Shown: positions 33,560 to 44,923, counted from the first letter of the stretch. The stretch is DNA of 64,000 nucleotides from Symsagittifera roscoffensis (GCF_963678635.1 NC_087062.1:41102672-41166671); one strand, 5' to 3'. A program made the numbers and translations. The notes: a model not told the origin generated them from the sequence alone.

Positions 33560-35292
33560 TTTCTCCAGAAAAGTTTTGATTTTTCAACTAGCGACTTTTG
33601 ACTGAATAGTTTTATATCAGCCGAAATGTATTGTTGTCTTGAGTTCATTTTTTTAAAAATGTTTCACTGCAAATGTTTTTTGGGGTCTTTTTACTTATTC
33701 CTCCCAAATTCAATGTTTCAACATCTTGAACTGAAAATTTTTTGCTTCAATCTGATTGACTAGAATTAGCCAATCAAAATTCAATACCTTCTCGAAATGT
33801 TTTGTTCACAATTTTACGTCGATTTGTAAATAAACCGAGTTGGCTTTAAATGAAGAATGTTTGGCAAACTAGTCAAAATTACTTCAATTTCGCTCCAGAG
33901 TTTTACCCAGATTAGAAAAAAAACACTGAAAAAAGCTCCAGGGAAAAAATGACCACCTTCGTATCTGCTGGAAGTTCGGCCATTTTAGAAGTCGGCATAA
34001 GAATAACATGATCGTATTTGTATTAAAAAAAGCAACCAAGACTATCAATACATTGTTCTCAATAATTATACATTGATTATTTCAACATCGCAAATATGGG
34101 CGGAATAAGTGAAAAGACCTGTTTTTTGTTATGGGGTCTAAAGATTGCAAATTTTTGCGATAATTAGCGCGCGATACATTCAGGGCTAAAAACGCAAAAT
34201 TGTTCCAAATTAAATTGAGGCATGCTATTTGGTTTATTCAAATTCTTTCTATTTGCACTTAACTAAGCGCGTGGGGTATGATTTTCAAAAAATCTCAAAA
34301 ATAGTTTTTGACGTTTTTGTTTTAATTTTTTTTTTGCTTAAAAATTACATCTGTTTAAAGCGAACACGGATCTATTTAACTATTTCCCCTCTAGGGTACC
34401 CAGTAACGATTTGAAACCTCTGTAAAGAAATAATTCAATAGTTGAGCATATGTAAAAGTTGTATCTAGTAACCAATCGGATCTTGTTAACTATCCCCCTT
34501 TTGCAAAAAGGGGGAATAGTTAACAAGGTACAAAACTCGCGTATGGTTAACTATTTAATTCTTTCGTCATAGGGGAGAATTCGTTACGAGGTACCATAGG
34601 TGGGGAATAATTTTCATTACAATAACCGATATAGTGAGAAGTATCTATGGCCTAATTTGAGCCTGTTTAAAACAAACTTAAATTCGCAAGTACACATTGC
34701 GCAAGTTCGAGCGCTATACTTTATTGAAGACGTATTAATTGCAAACTGCTTCAAAAAATGTTGACGAAATTTTCGGTGTTAAGAAATTTTGATCTACATT
34801 TGTTTGTTATTGTGCCTGATTTACCACTAGACTCACGATTGGAAATCTTGTGAATGTCTCATTTTGTCTACGAAAAAAACATCATTTTTTCAGTTGAGCT
34901 CAATTTTGAAACTAAGGTCATTTTTCGGGCCACGTTCGAAAAACAACCTACCCGCGCGCACTTATCGAGTTCCATGGATAAATAATGATTATAAATCAAT
35001 GTTAGTTTCACTGTCCATCAAAAGTTTCAATAATTGTTAATTGAAATTTAATTATTTTGCTATGAATTGATAAAGCATTAAAATTCATTGCAAATCCATT
35101 TTCATCGATTATTTATCACTTTTATAGAAAAAGACAAGAAAATTCCCTTATAATAAATTTTTCTTTTTAATGAGATGCGAATTTCAATGCACAAAAACCC
35201 GTTTGCGCGTTTTAAAACAAAGATAATTAATAAACCATAATTTAAAAGGCAGTCGGAACGTTCAGAATTTTGCTCAGATAAAAGCAGTCTTG
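33560..35292 (+). mobile_element. Disrupted copy of hairpin-ended repeat family 1
   Basis: Interior pieces of family 1 appear in order: 'TTTTTCAACTAGCGACTTTTGAC' in divided form (33580), 'TGTATTGTTGTCTTGAGTTCA' in divided form (33627), then after an insertion 'TTAGCGCGCGATACATTCA' (34165), 'AATTGTTCCAAATTAAATTGAGGC' in divided form (34197), 'AGCGCGTGGGGTATGATTTTC' in divided form (34267), and the right end GGCAGTCGGAACGTTCAGA..AGCAGTCTTG at 35249-35292. At least two insertions separate the pieces, one including the palindrome at 34482-34528. Confidence 0.5.
34482..34528. repeat. Near-perfect 47-bp palindrome
   Basis: CTTGTTAACTATCCCCCTTT pairs with AAAGGGGGAATAGTTAACAAG (shown divided: AAAGGGGG, AATAGTTAACAAG) around a short TGCAA-type loop. 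The sequence could form a strong hairpin as DNA or RNA. A diverged relative is at 40300-40470. Confidence 0.7.
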
Positions 35293-35416
35293 TTGATCAT
35301 CAGTAGCATCTAAAACACTTTTGTTTAAACTCATTTGTTTCTTTTCATACTTGCTAACCAGATGGCAATGGAGGGTAACCCCGTTTTGTTCTGAAATCGA
35401 TTCTAAAATGCCCAAA

Positions 35417-35660
35417 CAAGACTGCTTGTATCATGTATCAGGGCGAAACCCTGAATTTTTCGACTGCCTTTTAAGGTATATGGAGCAGTAAAACAGAAAA
35501 AATGAAATATACTAATTCAAATTTATATTTTTTTTAAACAAATTGAGCTTTTTTGTGAAAATTATCCCGCCAACTCACCATTGAATCTCCGCTTACGCGT
35601 TGATAGCGCAAAATATATCGCGGTTTAATTCTCTCAAGTAAAAATGTACCAAAACAAATG
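35417..35660 (-). mobile_element. Partial copy of hairpin-ended repeat family 1
   Basis: Plus strand: CAAGACTGCTTGTATCA, then the hairpin CAGGGCGAAACCCTG, TTTTTCGACTGCC, 'GGAGCAGTAA' and 'CCGCTTACGCGTTGATAGCG' (35588). It breaks off after 35660. It is the reverse complement of the right half of the complete copies. Confidence 0.6.
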
Positions 35661-35855
35661 CGCGCTGAAAATCATTTGAAGAAGGGTAACTCAAGGTTAC
35701 AAAAAAGTCTTTAAAAAACATAATATTTTTTGAATTATTACAAAATATTTCCTCTTGCACATTTTTTGGTTTAGGTTGATGTTTGTAACACTTGAAAAAT
35801 GAAAATGAAGATCGCCTATTATACGAAGCTTGGCTATAAAAGGACACAATACCAA

Positions 35856-36337
35856 CAAGACTGCTCGTATCAAGGCGAAAACTTAAATGTTCCAACTGCC
35901 TTTTGAGGTCTATGGAGCAGTAATAACATGAAAAAACTAAATGTAACAAAATAAAATGAACATTTCTTTTAATTTGAGAATTTTATGAGAATCATCCTCC
36001 AGCACGCCATAAAAAGTACAAAGTGATAGGTTTTGCTCCTAGTAACAAATCAATTATGGCAAATAAGCTTCCTTCATCAAATCAAGTATATCACGCGCTA
36101 ATTGTCCGAAATCGGCCAAAATGACAATTTTTGAACCCCCAAAATTTTACAAAATTTGATCACAGGGGAAATATTTTTTCAAATTCAGGCTCCGGACAAG
36201 AATACCTTTCCGGACAAGAATACCGATATAAAAAAAATTCCGTTAAAAATGGCTAGTTAAAAAATCAAAAGTTGTCTGAAGAAAAAAACACCCGAGCACA
36301 AATAATTCGTTACTTTAGTTACGAAAGTCGGAACAAA
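35856..36337 (-). mobile_element. Hairpin-ended repeat family 1, near-complete copy
   Basis: It runs from CAAGACTGCTCGTATCA at 35856 to ACTTTAGTTACGAAAGTCGGAAC in divided form, ending at about 36337. It contains 'TATGGAGCAGTAATAACATG', 'ACGCCAT', 'ATGGCAAATAAGC' and 'AATGGCTAGTTAAAAAATC'. It lacks the GCTTACGCGTTAATAGCG block (a ~50-bp deletion). Part of the interior repeats CCGGACAAGAATACC twice. It is non-coding. Confidence 0.65.
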
Positions 36338-36362
36338 AAGGAGAAACCAGTTGAATTGGTCC

Positions 36363-36771
36363 CAGAGGCGGATCTAGGATTTTCTCAAGGGGGCGGATTT
36401 TCAAAAAAAGTTTTGAAAATTCAACGCCCTTTTTTTAGGTCGACCGAATTGATTTTCCGAGCTCTCCTAAAACACCAGAAAGACCCTGTTCGGGATAAAT
36501 TTTCTGTGCCGCGGGCATTTTTTTGAAAAAAAAGGCCGAAAAAGGCACTTTTAGGTACTTTTTGGAAAATTTTGACAAAAAATCGCGTTTTTTGGCGCGC
36601 GCTCCCCCTCAAAATTAGTATATATTGGCGCCAAAAGTGCTTTTAGAAAAATTTTAGGGTCGGTCGGCCAAAAATGGATTTCTTTAAAGTACTAAAGGTG
36701 GGACCCTTTGGGTCGATAGGAGGTCGAATCCATGAAAAAAGGGTGTCCGCCCTCTTCTTAATCCGCCCCTG
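36363..36771. mobile_element. Complete 409-bp hAT-like MITE with 8-bp target duplication
   Basis: The left end CAGAGGCGGATCTAGG and the right end, read on the minus strand (CAGGGGCGGATTAAGA), form terminal inverted repeats of about 15 bp. Flanks are ATTGGTCC (36355-36362) and GTTGGTCC (36772-36779), 7 of 8 identical. An 8-bp duplication and CAG-type ends fit the hAT superfamily. The inside has no transposase, so it depends on an unseen autonomous element. Fragments of the same family occur at 3745, 25366 and 33143. It inserted 25 bp beyond the end of a family 1 repeat. Confidence 0.75.
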
Positions 36772-36950
36772 GTTGGTCCAATAATGACAGAGGGTCTTCC
36801 TGGTGGTAAAGGGATACGCTCATCTAACCATCCACATTTTCCTCGAAAGCGCTGTTTGTGGCACAAGGTTTTTCAAGTTTTTTCGTTATTCGTTTGCGAT
36901 GAGTCATAGACAAAAAGTATTGAGTATTTACATGAATAGTAATGTTCTTA

Positions 36951-37444
36951 TTTTTCCGAAATTCGTAACAAAAGTAATGGAGTATTTGTGCTCGGGGTGG
37001 TTTTTTTTCAGACTTTTTTTATCTCGGAATTCTATAAATATCATTCAAAAGGTATTGTTGTCCTGAGCTTAAATTTGAAAAGATATTTTACCTGTGATCA
37101 ATTTTTGTAAAATTATGGGGGTTTGAAGATTTCCATTTTGACCAATTTGGGACAATTAAAGCGCGATAAATTTCGCACTATTAACGCGCAAGCGGTGATT
37201 CAATCCGTCTTAGGAATCGTTCCAAATTGGTTGAAGGAAACTTATTTGTCATAATTGATTTGTTACTAGGTGCAAAATCTATCGCTTTGTGTTTTATATG
37301 GCGCTTGGGGGGATTCACAACGGGAAATCTCAATTTAATTTTTTTTTGTTGTATTACATTTTATTTTTTCACGTTATTACTGCATCATAAATCTTGAAAG
37401 GCAATCGGAATCTTCAGGACTTTGCCCTGATACGTGCAGTCTTG
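36951..37444 (+). mobile_element. Hairpin-ended repeat family 1, near-complete copy
   Basis: It begins TTTTTCCGAAATTCGTAACA, followed by AAAGTAATGGAGTATTTGTGCTCGGGG in divided form. It contains GAGCTTAAATTTGAAAAG, 'TATTAACGCGCAAGCGG' and 'ATCGTTCCAAATTGG', and ends GCAATCGGAATCTTCAGGAC, the hairpin region and TACGTGCAGTCTTG. The right hairpin stem has one mismatch. It is non-coding, 494 bp. Confidence 0.65.
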
Positions 37445-39737
37445 GGATAGGGGGGAGATTTTCAAAAAGGGGGGAGATTGTTAAGTTGATTAATTTAGTC
37501 GAATTTTCGATCAATCAGAATGCAGCAAAATTATAATTCTCACTACAAAGCTCTAGCGCTAATTTACAGTGCTTCTTCATAGAGGTGGAGAATCTTAAGG
37601 AGATAGAATGGGGGGATTGTTAAGTAGGTCCCAGTCTAGTTTGTTTGATCTTAAATATACACTGATCTAGAGAATGAAACTTCAATTGGCCTTCAACATG
37701 TACCAGAGAGTCAGGTAAACTCTCCTTAGTACTCTGGTTCATTTATGATTAAAATATGCTAATTGATCGGAAAAGTGAACAACAAATTCGTCTGCATTTT
37801 TTGCACACATTTTTAAGCCCGGCAACCTATAGTTTGAATTTTATAGGAAAACTGGGATTTTTTGAAAAATCAAAACATGACAAAATAGAGTAAACGAAGA
37901 GTAGATAGTTGCTCCGCTAATAGTGCTTGGCAAACTTTTCATCAATCATTTATCTCTGAAACAAAACAATCAGTATCGGAGTTTTTTAAAATTTAAACAC
38001 ACTCAAATAAAATTAAATCAAAACATCAATTCTTTTACACCCGCAGTCACATCGTTGCTTTCCACAATTCTAAGTCCTACAGAATTTAAAACTATGCGTG
38101 GATTTTAAACAGGTCAATGATGCGCGTCCCAGATTGTTGAGCTATTCATAATCATTTGTAGGACGTGTATAGTTAAGGATTGAAGGCTCACAAATTCTGG
38201 GAGTGCCATGGAAAACCTCAAGGTCTAACTCATCTGAGAAAGTTGAGCAATGATAAAATACTTTATTTTCGTCAACCTGGACAACCAAATAAATAGTTGG
38301 CGAGATCGCGTTTGAGTATCGGGAGATCACTCACTGAGACAACTGTGAACGGACCTGTAGGTCCGATGGAGCTCTCTCAGGCAGTAAAAATATTGGCGTG
38401 GCTTATAAATTTATATAATCAACTCCCACAATGGAACTGTCCGACAACTATTTTTTGTGATTACTATTTTGGTAGGCTTAATTGAGTGTCAAAGTTTTGC
38501 TGGGAAAATGTTACCCAATTTACAGTAGTCGGATGAAACAAACTAGCCAGTCGAAACAAATTTTTCATTTCATGATTTCACTTAGCAGCACACAGAATTA
38601 TCCGGCGTGTTATACCTGAAAGGGCCATTTGAAAAATAAAATAATAAAATGAACCCAAAGTATGAAAAAAACCCAAACACAAAGCTTGCTCCCATTCATC
38701 CAGGAAGTGGCGAAACTTTGGGATAACTAAAAGCGCACTTAAACAGTGCTCGTGCCGCAAGTCTAAAGCTTCAGCTCGCAGGGTTTCGATCAAGTTATAC
38801 GACCCACCTAGCAGTCACGGCCTTGATGAACTTCGATTATTTACTTTCTTACTTCAGATTTTCTATGACAAACAAAAATATCCTGGAATAAATTTTATCC
38901 AATGAGAAAACTTAGTACGAGGTGTCGCGTGACTATAGAAATAATCCCCGTTATTAAATGCTACCGAACTGTAATGACTATTTGTCCTCGATATTATAAA
39001 TTCAGACCTGATCGACCTCAATAAAGAGACACAAGTTAAGTTCAAATCCATTCGTCCGAAGTGAGTTCTGAATGGACTTAAGGGTTCACTGATCTCTTAT
39101 TCAGAAAGATTTCAAATTGTCCAATTAAGTAAATAGATAAGTTCCCAGCCTGATTCGATAACTGTCTGCTATTTGATTCCCTGACTTTAAGATACAATTG
39201 TACTTAAATAGTACTTAAATTTCTCAAGAGGTTCTCAAACAGAGCATAGTCTTGGGAGGGGAAATAAAGGCGTTTCGTCTCATCTCGGAGTCTGGGAAGC
39301 GACTTTTGGATTCCCAAAGAATTAATCAACTCGCGAAGCTGCTCTTCTCATTCAATTTAAAACCAATTAAGATCTCGATATTGTCACTCAATACTGTTTA
39401 TACTTCGAAAGCTCTCGCTCGATACTTGTGCTAATGATCAATTGTGATAAGTTGTTCGAAAAAGTATAGAGGGCTAATAGTTAATTCCTTCTAATTTCGG
39501 ATCCAACTAATTGTGCAATTTTTCCGAGCGCACATCCGAACTCAACCAAAACTCATTTTCAATTTCTAGCGGAGCATAGTTTTTTTTTGGGGGGGGGGGG
39601 GGGGATAAAGGCGTTCTGTCTCATCTCGGAGCCTGGGAAGCAACTTTTGGAAAACATTCGTTCAAATGCGTTCGTTCATGAAAACATTAAATCATTCGGT
39701 TAAAAAAACATACGTCCATGAAAACATTCTTTCATTT
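37445..39737. other. Non-coding DNA with a local direct duplication
   Basis: No gene was recognised. A ~70-bp segment at 39240-39308 (GAGCATAGTCTTGGGAGGGG, then CTCATCTCGGAGTCTGGGAAG in divided form) recurs at 39572-39648 with a 16-G expansion inserted (39589-39604), the copies lying ~330 bp apart. A perfect inverted CGGACCTGTAGGTCCG lies near 38350. Short ORFs here have no support. Confidence 0.35.
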
Positions 39738-39862
39738 GGTTTATTAGAAATAATATATTCGTCATAAAAATCCGGCCGTTGAAGAATCAGGATTTCTATT
39801 ATAGAAACCCTGGTTCTTCAGCGGCCGAATTTTTAAGACGAATATATTATTTCTAATAAACC
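39738..39862. repeat. 125-bp near-perfect palindrome
   Basis: Two 62-base arms meet at a single central base (39800). The outer ends are GGTTTATTAGAAATAATATA on the left and its exact reverse complement on the right; the centre is TTTCTATTATAGAAA. About six mismatches fall in the middle of the arms. It has no ORF of note. It may be a foldback-type MITE or the precursor of a small RNA; an RNA from either strand would form one long hairpin. Confidence 0.85.
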
Positions 39863-39954
39863 GATTGCGGCGTTTTTTCAAAATTCGATGAGTCATCGCA
39901 CAAAACGATGTTTCACTTCCAAAACTGACATCTTCCCGTGTTGACCAAAGATGC

Positions 39955-40290
39955 TTGTCATACAATTTTCGTATATGGAAAAATGCTTGTCATACAATTT
40001 TGTACAATTCAATGCGTACAGAAAATGGTAAGAAAACTTTACTACGATAGGCATTTTTTAAAATGAAAATCCATGAAACGCATTTATCAATTAATCAAAA
40101 ATTTTGCTAAGTATTTTTGTGTTTGTCCAAAAACACAAAAGGCATTTTCTAGCACAAGAAACCCCCTTGGTTGAAGGGAGGAAACTAGCAAATACTCGTC
40201 AATTGAGTAATAACATTTGAGACAATGATTCAAAGCTCACTCAGAACTATGAGTAAAAGCCTCGAATTTTTGTATATGGCTAAAAAATTG
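39955..40290 (+). repeat. Diverged fragment of the ~2 kb repeat
   Basis: It contains 'TGTCATACAATTTT' twice, 'CACTCAGAACTATGAGTAAAA' in divided form, and 'TTTTGTATATGGCTAAAAAA'. These match the segment around the 'ACTCAG..TATATGGCTAGAAA' part of units A and C at 27400 and 31760. So the repeat is dispersed as well as tandem. Confidence 0.45.
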
Positions 40291-40294
40291 TTTG

Positions 40295-40475
40295 GATCTT
40301 GTTAACTACCCCCCCCCCCTATGGTACATTGTAACGAATCTCTCTCCCCCCTATAAAGAAAGAATTGAACAGTTAAACATGTATGAATTTTGTACCTTGT
40401 TAACTACCCCCCCCCCCCCCCCATTGCAAATTGTGAACTATTGTGGGGGGGAATAGTTAACAAGAACAAGATCCA
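40295..40475. repeat. Palindromic element with C-runs, relative of 34482-34528
   Basis: TTGGATCTTGTTAACTACC with 11 C (40309-40319), then ACCTTGTTAACTACC with 16 C (40407-40422), and finally a G-run followed by AATAGTTAACAAG..AAGATCCAA, which is complementary to the start. GTTAAC cores are shared with the element at 34482. The intervening 'AAGAAAGAATTGAACAGTTAA' segment (divided) also matches 34420-34445. Confidence 0.55.
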
Positions 40476-43017
40476 ATTGTTCAACCCAAATTTTTACTAG
40501 TCGAAAATCGTAGCCTGATTTTTTGAACAAATTGAAACGTATCTTACAGTATAAGAACATTAAAATTTTCAAGTTTGGATTCGCACCAACGTTCTTAGTC
40601 AATATGGAAATTGTGGAAGTATTTAATTGTATGATAAATGTTTTTATATTGTACTATCAGCATTTTTTGTAAATGGAGTTAACCCGGTTATTATGGTCGC
40701 TCCCGAAATAAGACAAGGATGAGACCTCAACGCAACAACCTCTAAAAGTGAAATGCCTCCAAAAACCAACAAACGAAACTTTTAATTTTGACTGACCTGA
40801 TGCCTGTAAACTGGTCGTTTAATGTTTCGACGGCAGAAGAGTTTTAACAATTGGAATCTGGTTTTACAGTTGTGGTGTGGTGGACAATCAAGACAAATCA
40901 GAGACAGCGAGTGAGTGAGTGTGTGAGTGAGAAGGGGAGGGAGGGGTGTGGGGGGCGGCTGCTGATGGCGACTTCAATTCCCAGAAGGGACTGGAACTTT
41001 AATGGGCTATTTCAGCGGCCATTATTTGTGTAATTTCGGACTGATACACGGACCAGGAAGGAAGAAGAATAAAAGTATTTGGAAATTGATATTTTGGGCG
41101 AGGATAATATTTAAATGGGAAACAATGCCAGCCAAGAGACCCTAAATTGCTCTCGGTTCAACTAGCTTAACGGCCATAAAATGACCGGCCGCAATAAAAC
41201 ACGAAAAAGCAGAACAACGCCAAGACTACTTTTCATTTGCAGTCTCAACTAACTAACTAGTTTCCTTTCCTCCTTCCAAATTAGTCTGAAAACTGTAAAT
41301 CATTCAGCACCCCAGTGCCAAATAGCCCCCATAAAACTTATTGTCACACTAGGTCACACCAACTAAGACTTAAACCCCCATCCCATCAGCAACCCCCCCC
41401 CCCGCCTTCTCTATCTCATCTGGACCACCGCCTTATCTAACTCTATCTGATTTTTTGACCCTTCGTTCTACTTATTACACTAATTATGAAGTTTATGCTC
41501 AATTTTCAACCTTTGGTCCCCACTTGAAGCTTTTATATTCCACTAGTATGCTGGGGTTCCGAGAATAGCCTTTGACACAAATAACATCTATGTGTGAACG
41601 GGTTTTAGCCCTATAACTGTTCAGCCATTGTACTCAGTCTTACAAGATTTATACTACGATCCAGCTAATGACTTTCGGACCTTGGTGTTATGGCTAGAAA
41701 CAAACAAACATTTTTATGTGATAATTCTACGGCAGATTTGGAAAATAAAGCAAGATCAAAAAAATCACCTTCAAGTTGTTTAGATCCCAATGATCTGTTA
41801 AGAGCCACTTGATGACACTTAACGAGTAAACTTCTAATTTTTTGAAGATATCTAAACAAAAATTAGTACCAGAATAATTCAAATTTAGGGTTTGGTTTCC
41901 TCTTTTGATCCGACCACATTTTATTGTTCAGAGTTTTATAACATGCTACTATACCAGCATCACAACAAGGCGACCATGCCTTTAATTTTAACCTGTGAAC
42001 GACAAATTGGAAAGCTGGTCATTAGTGTTGTTTAGTCTACAGGTCCTGACAAGTCTTCGGGCCATTGCCGGTTTCAACTCCACAGGGCGATCACTTCTAA
42101 TCGCCGAGGCCCAATAAACGAGTTTGTATTGAAATTGGCGGAGAACCTGTGCCTGAAGAAAAAAGAAACTAAGTAAACAATCAGCCTTGAGGAAATATAC
42201 TGACGTTTATGAATCAAAAACAAATAAATTTATCTACGCCAAATCAGCAAGGACGTTTGAAATTGGCTCGGAAACTTAATTGTCTGTGAGATGGTTTTTT
42301 GGGTTTGTAAAGACAACTTTATGTTTAGATACAAAGGTCAACTTAAGTCTGGACTGCTGATTGTTTTTATGCATGAGTGAGTCCTCTTTTTGAAGCTCAA
42401 ATGTTGTACCCTCAAGCCCCGCCTGTCTCGGCTGAAAATAAGTGCAAAAATGATACACATGTATGAATTGAAGCGAATCGGAGCCCGACGTGAGAAACAT
42501 ACCCGAGTTCGAGTCAACAGACTGCGAACTAATCTGAAACTTAGTCGAACAAACTTTTTCTTCGGAAGATATGCATAATGTCAAGACATGCATAAGGTTG
42601 GTCTAGATACCTAATTTTGGCCAAACCAAACCAGTCAAAAACAATTGGAGCTCCTCTATTTTGATTTTTATTCCATTGAGACCCCCAACCAACTTGAAAA
42701 ACCGTCGTTGGAAACAGCTGGAAAACTTTCGAGCCAGACTTTAAAACTGTTAATGAAAAGTTTGGCAAATAAATTATAGAAATTAATTGATTATAATGAC
42801 TATTCATAAATGCAAAACACGTGTGACTTAAATTAGTTAAATTAAATTGATTTTAGTTAAAAACATGCATTTTAGTTAAAAACATGCAAAACTTTATGCA
42901 GTAATTAAGCATGCATATATTGTGATTTAATTGAATTGATTGACCTAATTGAAGATTACTTATAACGCGATTATACTCCGTACGTCGTTGACTTAACACA
43001 CTGCATCGTTTTTGAAT
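40476..43017. other. 3' flank of the GPCR gene, non-coding
   Basis: No gene is firmly supported. 40900-41420 is GC-richer, with purine/pyrimidine-rich tracts and TTTATGGCC/GGCCATAAAA-type Hox-like sites at about 41172; it could be regulatory. On the minus strand 42276-42593 is an ATG-started 105-codon ORF downstream of the GPCR stop. It has acceptor-like TTTCAG and TTTTCAG inside it and no recognised domain; it could be 3' UTR. TTTATT (minus AATAAA) occurs at 42667-42672. Confidence 0.3.
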
Positions 43018-43362
43018 TTATTGATGAAATTCGCAGTTTTTATCCGCCGTTTGCTTCTTGCACATGATTAAGGATTTGAAATTGCTGCGAAATTTTTTCC
43101 CAAATGCTAAGTAGAAGTAGAAGTTGACTGAGTTGACGAGTGCGTTGCATATGATGATAACCTGCTCAATGAAGTCGTATGTTGCTTCGTCTTTGAAGTT
43201 GCGCACGTCACGTACAAACTGGGATCGGTTGAAGATAGTTGTAATAAGATGCAACACGGCGAAGAATGTAGCGACCACTATCATCTGGCGGGTGACTTCG
43301 CGACCTCTTTTTGCCGTGGCGCTTCTGCACTTCGGATTTCTATTGTCGTTCAAACAGACATC
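43018..43362 (-). CDS. Peptide GPCR, exon 3 (TM6, TM7 and C-terminal tail)
   Basis: Codons 275-388 of the receptor. The exon opens directly after a minus-strand TTTTTTTACAATAAG acceptor (AG at 43364-43363) in phase 0, which matches the phase 0 donor of exon 2. TM6 is about residues 296-320. It lacks the usual Cys-Trp-x-Pro and reads Phe-Phe-Ala-Val-Leu-His. TM7 is about 338-360 and ends in Asn-Ser-x-Asn-Phe-x-x-Tyr, the variant of NPxxY common in FMRFamide-type receptors, followed by Phe-Gly-Lys-Lys-Phe-Arg, the start of helix 8. The tail is 22 residues with two Cys that could be palmitoylated. The TAA stop sits inside a minus-strand AATAAA. Confidence 0.85.
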   Translation of the reverse strand, partial: DVCLNDNRNPKCRSATAKRGREVTRQMIVVATFFAVLHLITTIFNRSQFVRDVRNFKDEATYDFIEQVIIICNALVNSVNFYFYLAFGKKFRSNFKSLIMCKKQTADKNCEFHQ

Positions 43363-43559
43363 CTTATTGTAAAAAAATTTCGTGAGCAGAAGTTATAGAA
43401 AAGCGCACTTTTTATTTAACTTTTTAAGACAAAAAGCTCAATTAAAACGGTTGAAGTGTAAGAAACAAAGATTTTTGTGCGATAAAAATGCATTTAGTTT
43501 TCGGATGATTATGTCGACGATGACGGAGGTTCGATTCCCGGAGTTGGTAAATATTTTTG

Positions 43560-43735
43560 GTGCTCAAATGCCTAAACAAAAACTGGCAAGTAGGATCTTC
43601 CAAGTAACAAGACAAAGCAAACAAGTGAAAAGCGGAAATTTGAGAATATTTTCAGTTATTTTATTTTTTGCACTTTCTTGCAATTTGAAAGATCTTATTT
43701 GCCATTTTTCGCTTGTGTTTGCCAATGCAGCTTCG
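43560..43735. repeat. Imperfect inverted repeat
   Basis: 43577-43622 read in reverse complement (TTTGCTTTGTCTTGTTACTT, GGAAGATCCTACTTGCCA) matches 43672-43712 (TTTGCACTTTCTTGCAATTT, GAAAGATCTTATTTGCCA). About 50 bases per arm flank a ~45-base loop, in the intron of the GPCR gene. It explains the opposite-strand ORFs with similar proteins here, none of which is likely to be a gene. Confidence 0.6.
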
Positions 43736-44384
43736 AATTTGCGTAAGAAAGTTTCGATTTTAATAATGATTTGATAGTTTGAGAGATGATAAGAGATACT
43801 CTAGAAAACGTTTCTTTTATCGCAACTCGTGTCATAACCGGTAACCGTAAGATATGTTTTGAGATTCATTGATTATTTTTAAACGATGTGAAAAAAAATC
43901 ATCAAAAACAAAAATTTTTTACCAATTTTGAGCTCGAATAAAAAGTGAAAACGCTTTTAAAACTCTCAAAAATTTCTATTTTTGTTGCTGATAATCTTAA
44001 GATCTTGAGATGACTAAACTTTTACTCGAAAAATTAGTAACGGTGAGCAAGATGTCAGATAGGGTCGACTGATAGAACAAAAAGAATCCCTTTTAGTTGC
44101 ATATCGTACTACAAAAACAGCCAAACAAAGTTAACAGTGTTTGTTGAATTCCAAAAATCAAAACTAGAATCCTTTCAATTCCTTTAAAACAACAAAGAGT
44201 AAAACGTTAAACTTTCAAAAGAAGAGAAGCTGAATTACGCATCTGTTCATGTGAATATAATTTGAGCATCTGGTAAATTGAAGACTTGAAAAACTTCATG
44301 CCAAATGATTAAAATGACATAAAGTTTTACGGGATTCACGTTTCGCAATGGCCTCCCAACTCTTGACATCTATTAACAAGGATA

Positions 44385-44923
44385 GCCAGTTAGCAAGAAT
44401 GTTCTGACCATAGTCTTTAGAAAAACACGGTGTAGAATTTTTTTTTTCAAATTAGTGTAGTTTTTTCTGCTTGGTGTGATAAAAGGATCTGACGTAAAAC
44501 TATAATTAGGGCATATTAGACAGATATAATAACGTAGGCAAATTGGACAAAAATGGTTGCCAAAAAATGACTAGACTTTCGAAGATTTTTTGCAGAAAAT
44601 TTTTGAATTTTTGAAGTTTTTAGTTCCCAAAATGAAGCTGTAAAACTCCAAAAATTAACATTACTTGCTTAGAATTAAGTTTTAAGTTCTTAAATTAGGC
44701 ATAATTTAGCTTGTAAGCCTGCTCGTTTGCTTTATTCGCTCGAGTTAAGACAAAAAATCAAAAACTTCAAACCTGTTTTTCTCGGACATTGGAAAATTTT
44801 TTGGAAAAGTGGTTCCACTCCTGACTGAAAGGGCTTTATTATCATAGATCACTCAGCCCTATTCGATAATTATTTGTGTTACATGAGTTTGCGTAGAAAA
44901 AAAAACAAATGATCGGAACAAAA
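44385..44923 (-). mobile_element. Hairpin-ended repeat family 2, copy d, in GPCR intron 2
   Basis: On the minus strand it runs from TTTTTGTTCCGATCATTTG (~44923) to ACTATGGTCAGAACATTCTTG (~44393). It shares 'TTTTCTGCTTGGTGTGATAAAA' (divided), 'TCGCTCGAGTTAAGAC' and 'TTCGATAATTATTTGTG' with copies a and b. The terminal hairpin is weak. It is non-coding. Confidence 0.6.

Noticed and set aside
42276-42593. 105-codon minus-strand ORF downstream of the GPCR stop
   Set aside because: No recognised domain and no firm splice link; 3' UTR or chance is as likely.
43450-43545. tRNA-like B box GGTTCGATTCCCGG in GPCR intron 2
   Set aside because: The A-box region and stems do not fold into a tRNA; probably a decayed SINE or chance.
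43382-43774. 130-codon plus-strand open frame overlapping the GPCR exon 3 boundary
   Set aside because: It begins with a non-ATG codon and lies over an inverted repeat, which also explains the similar protein on the opposite strand.
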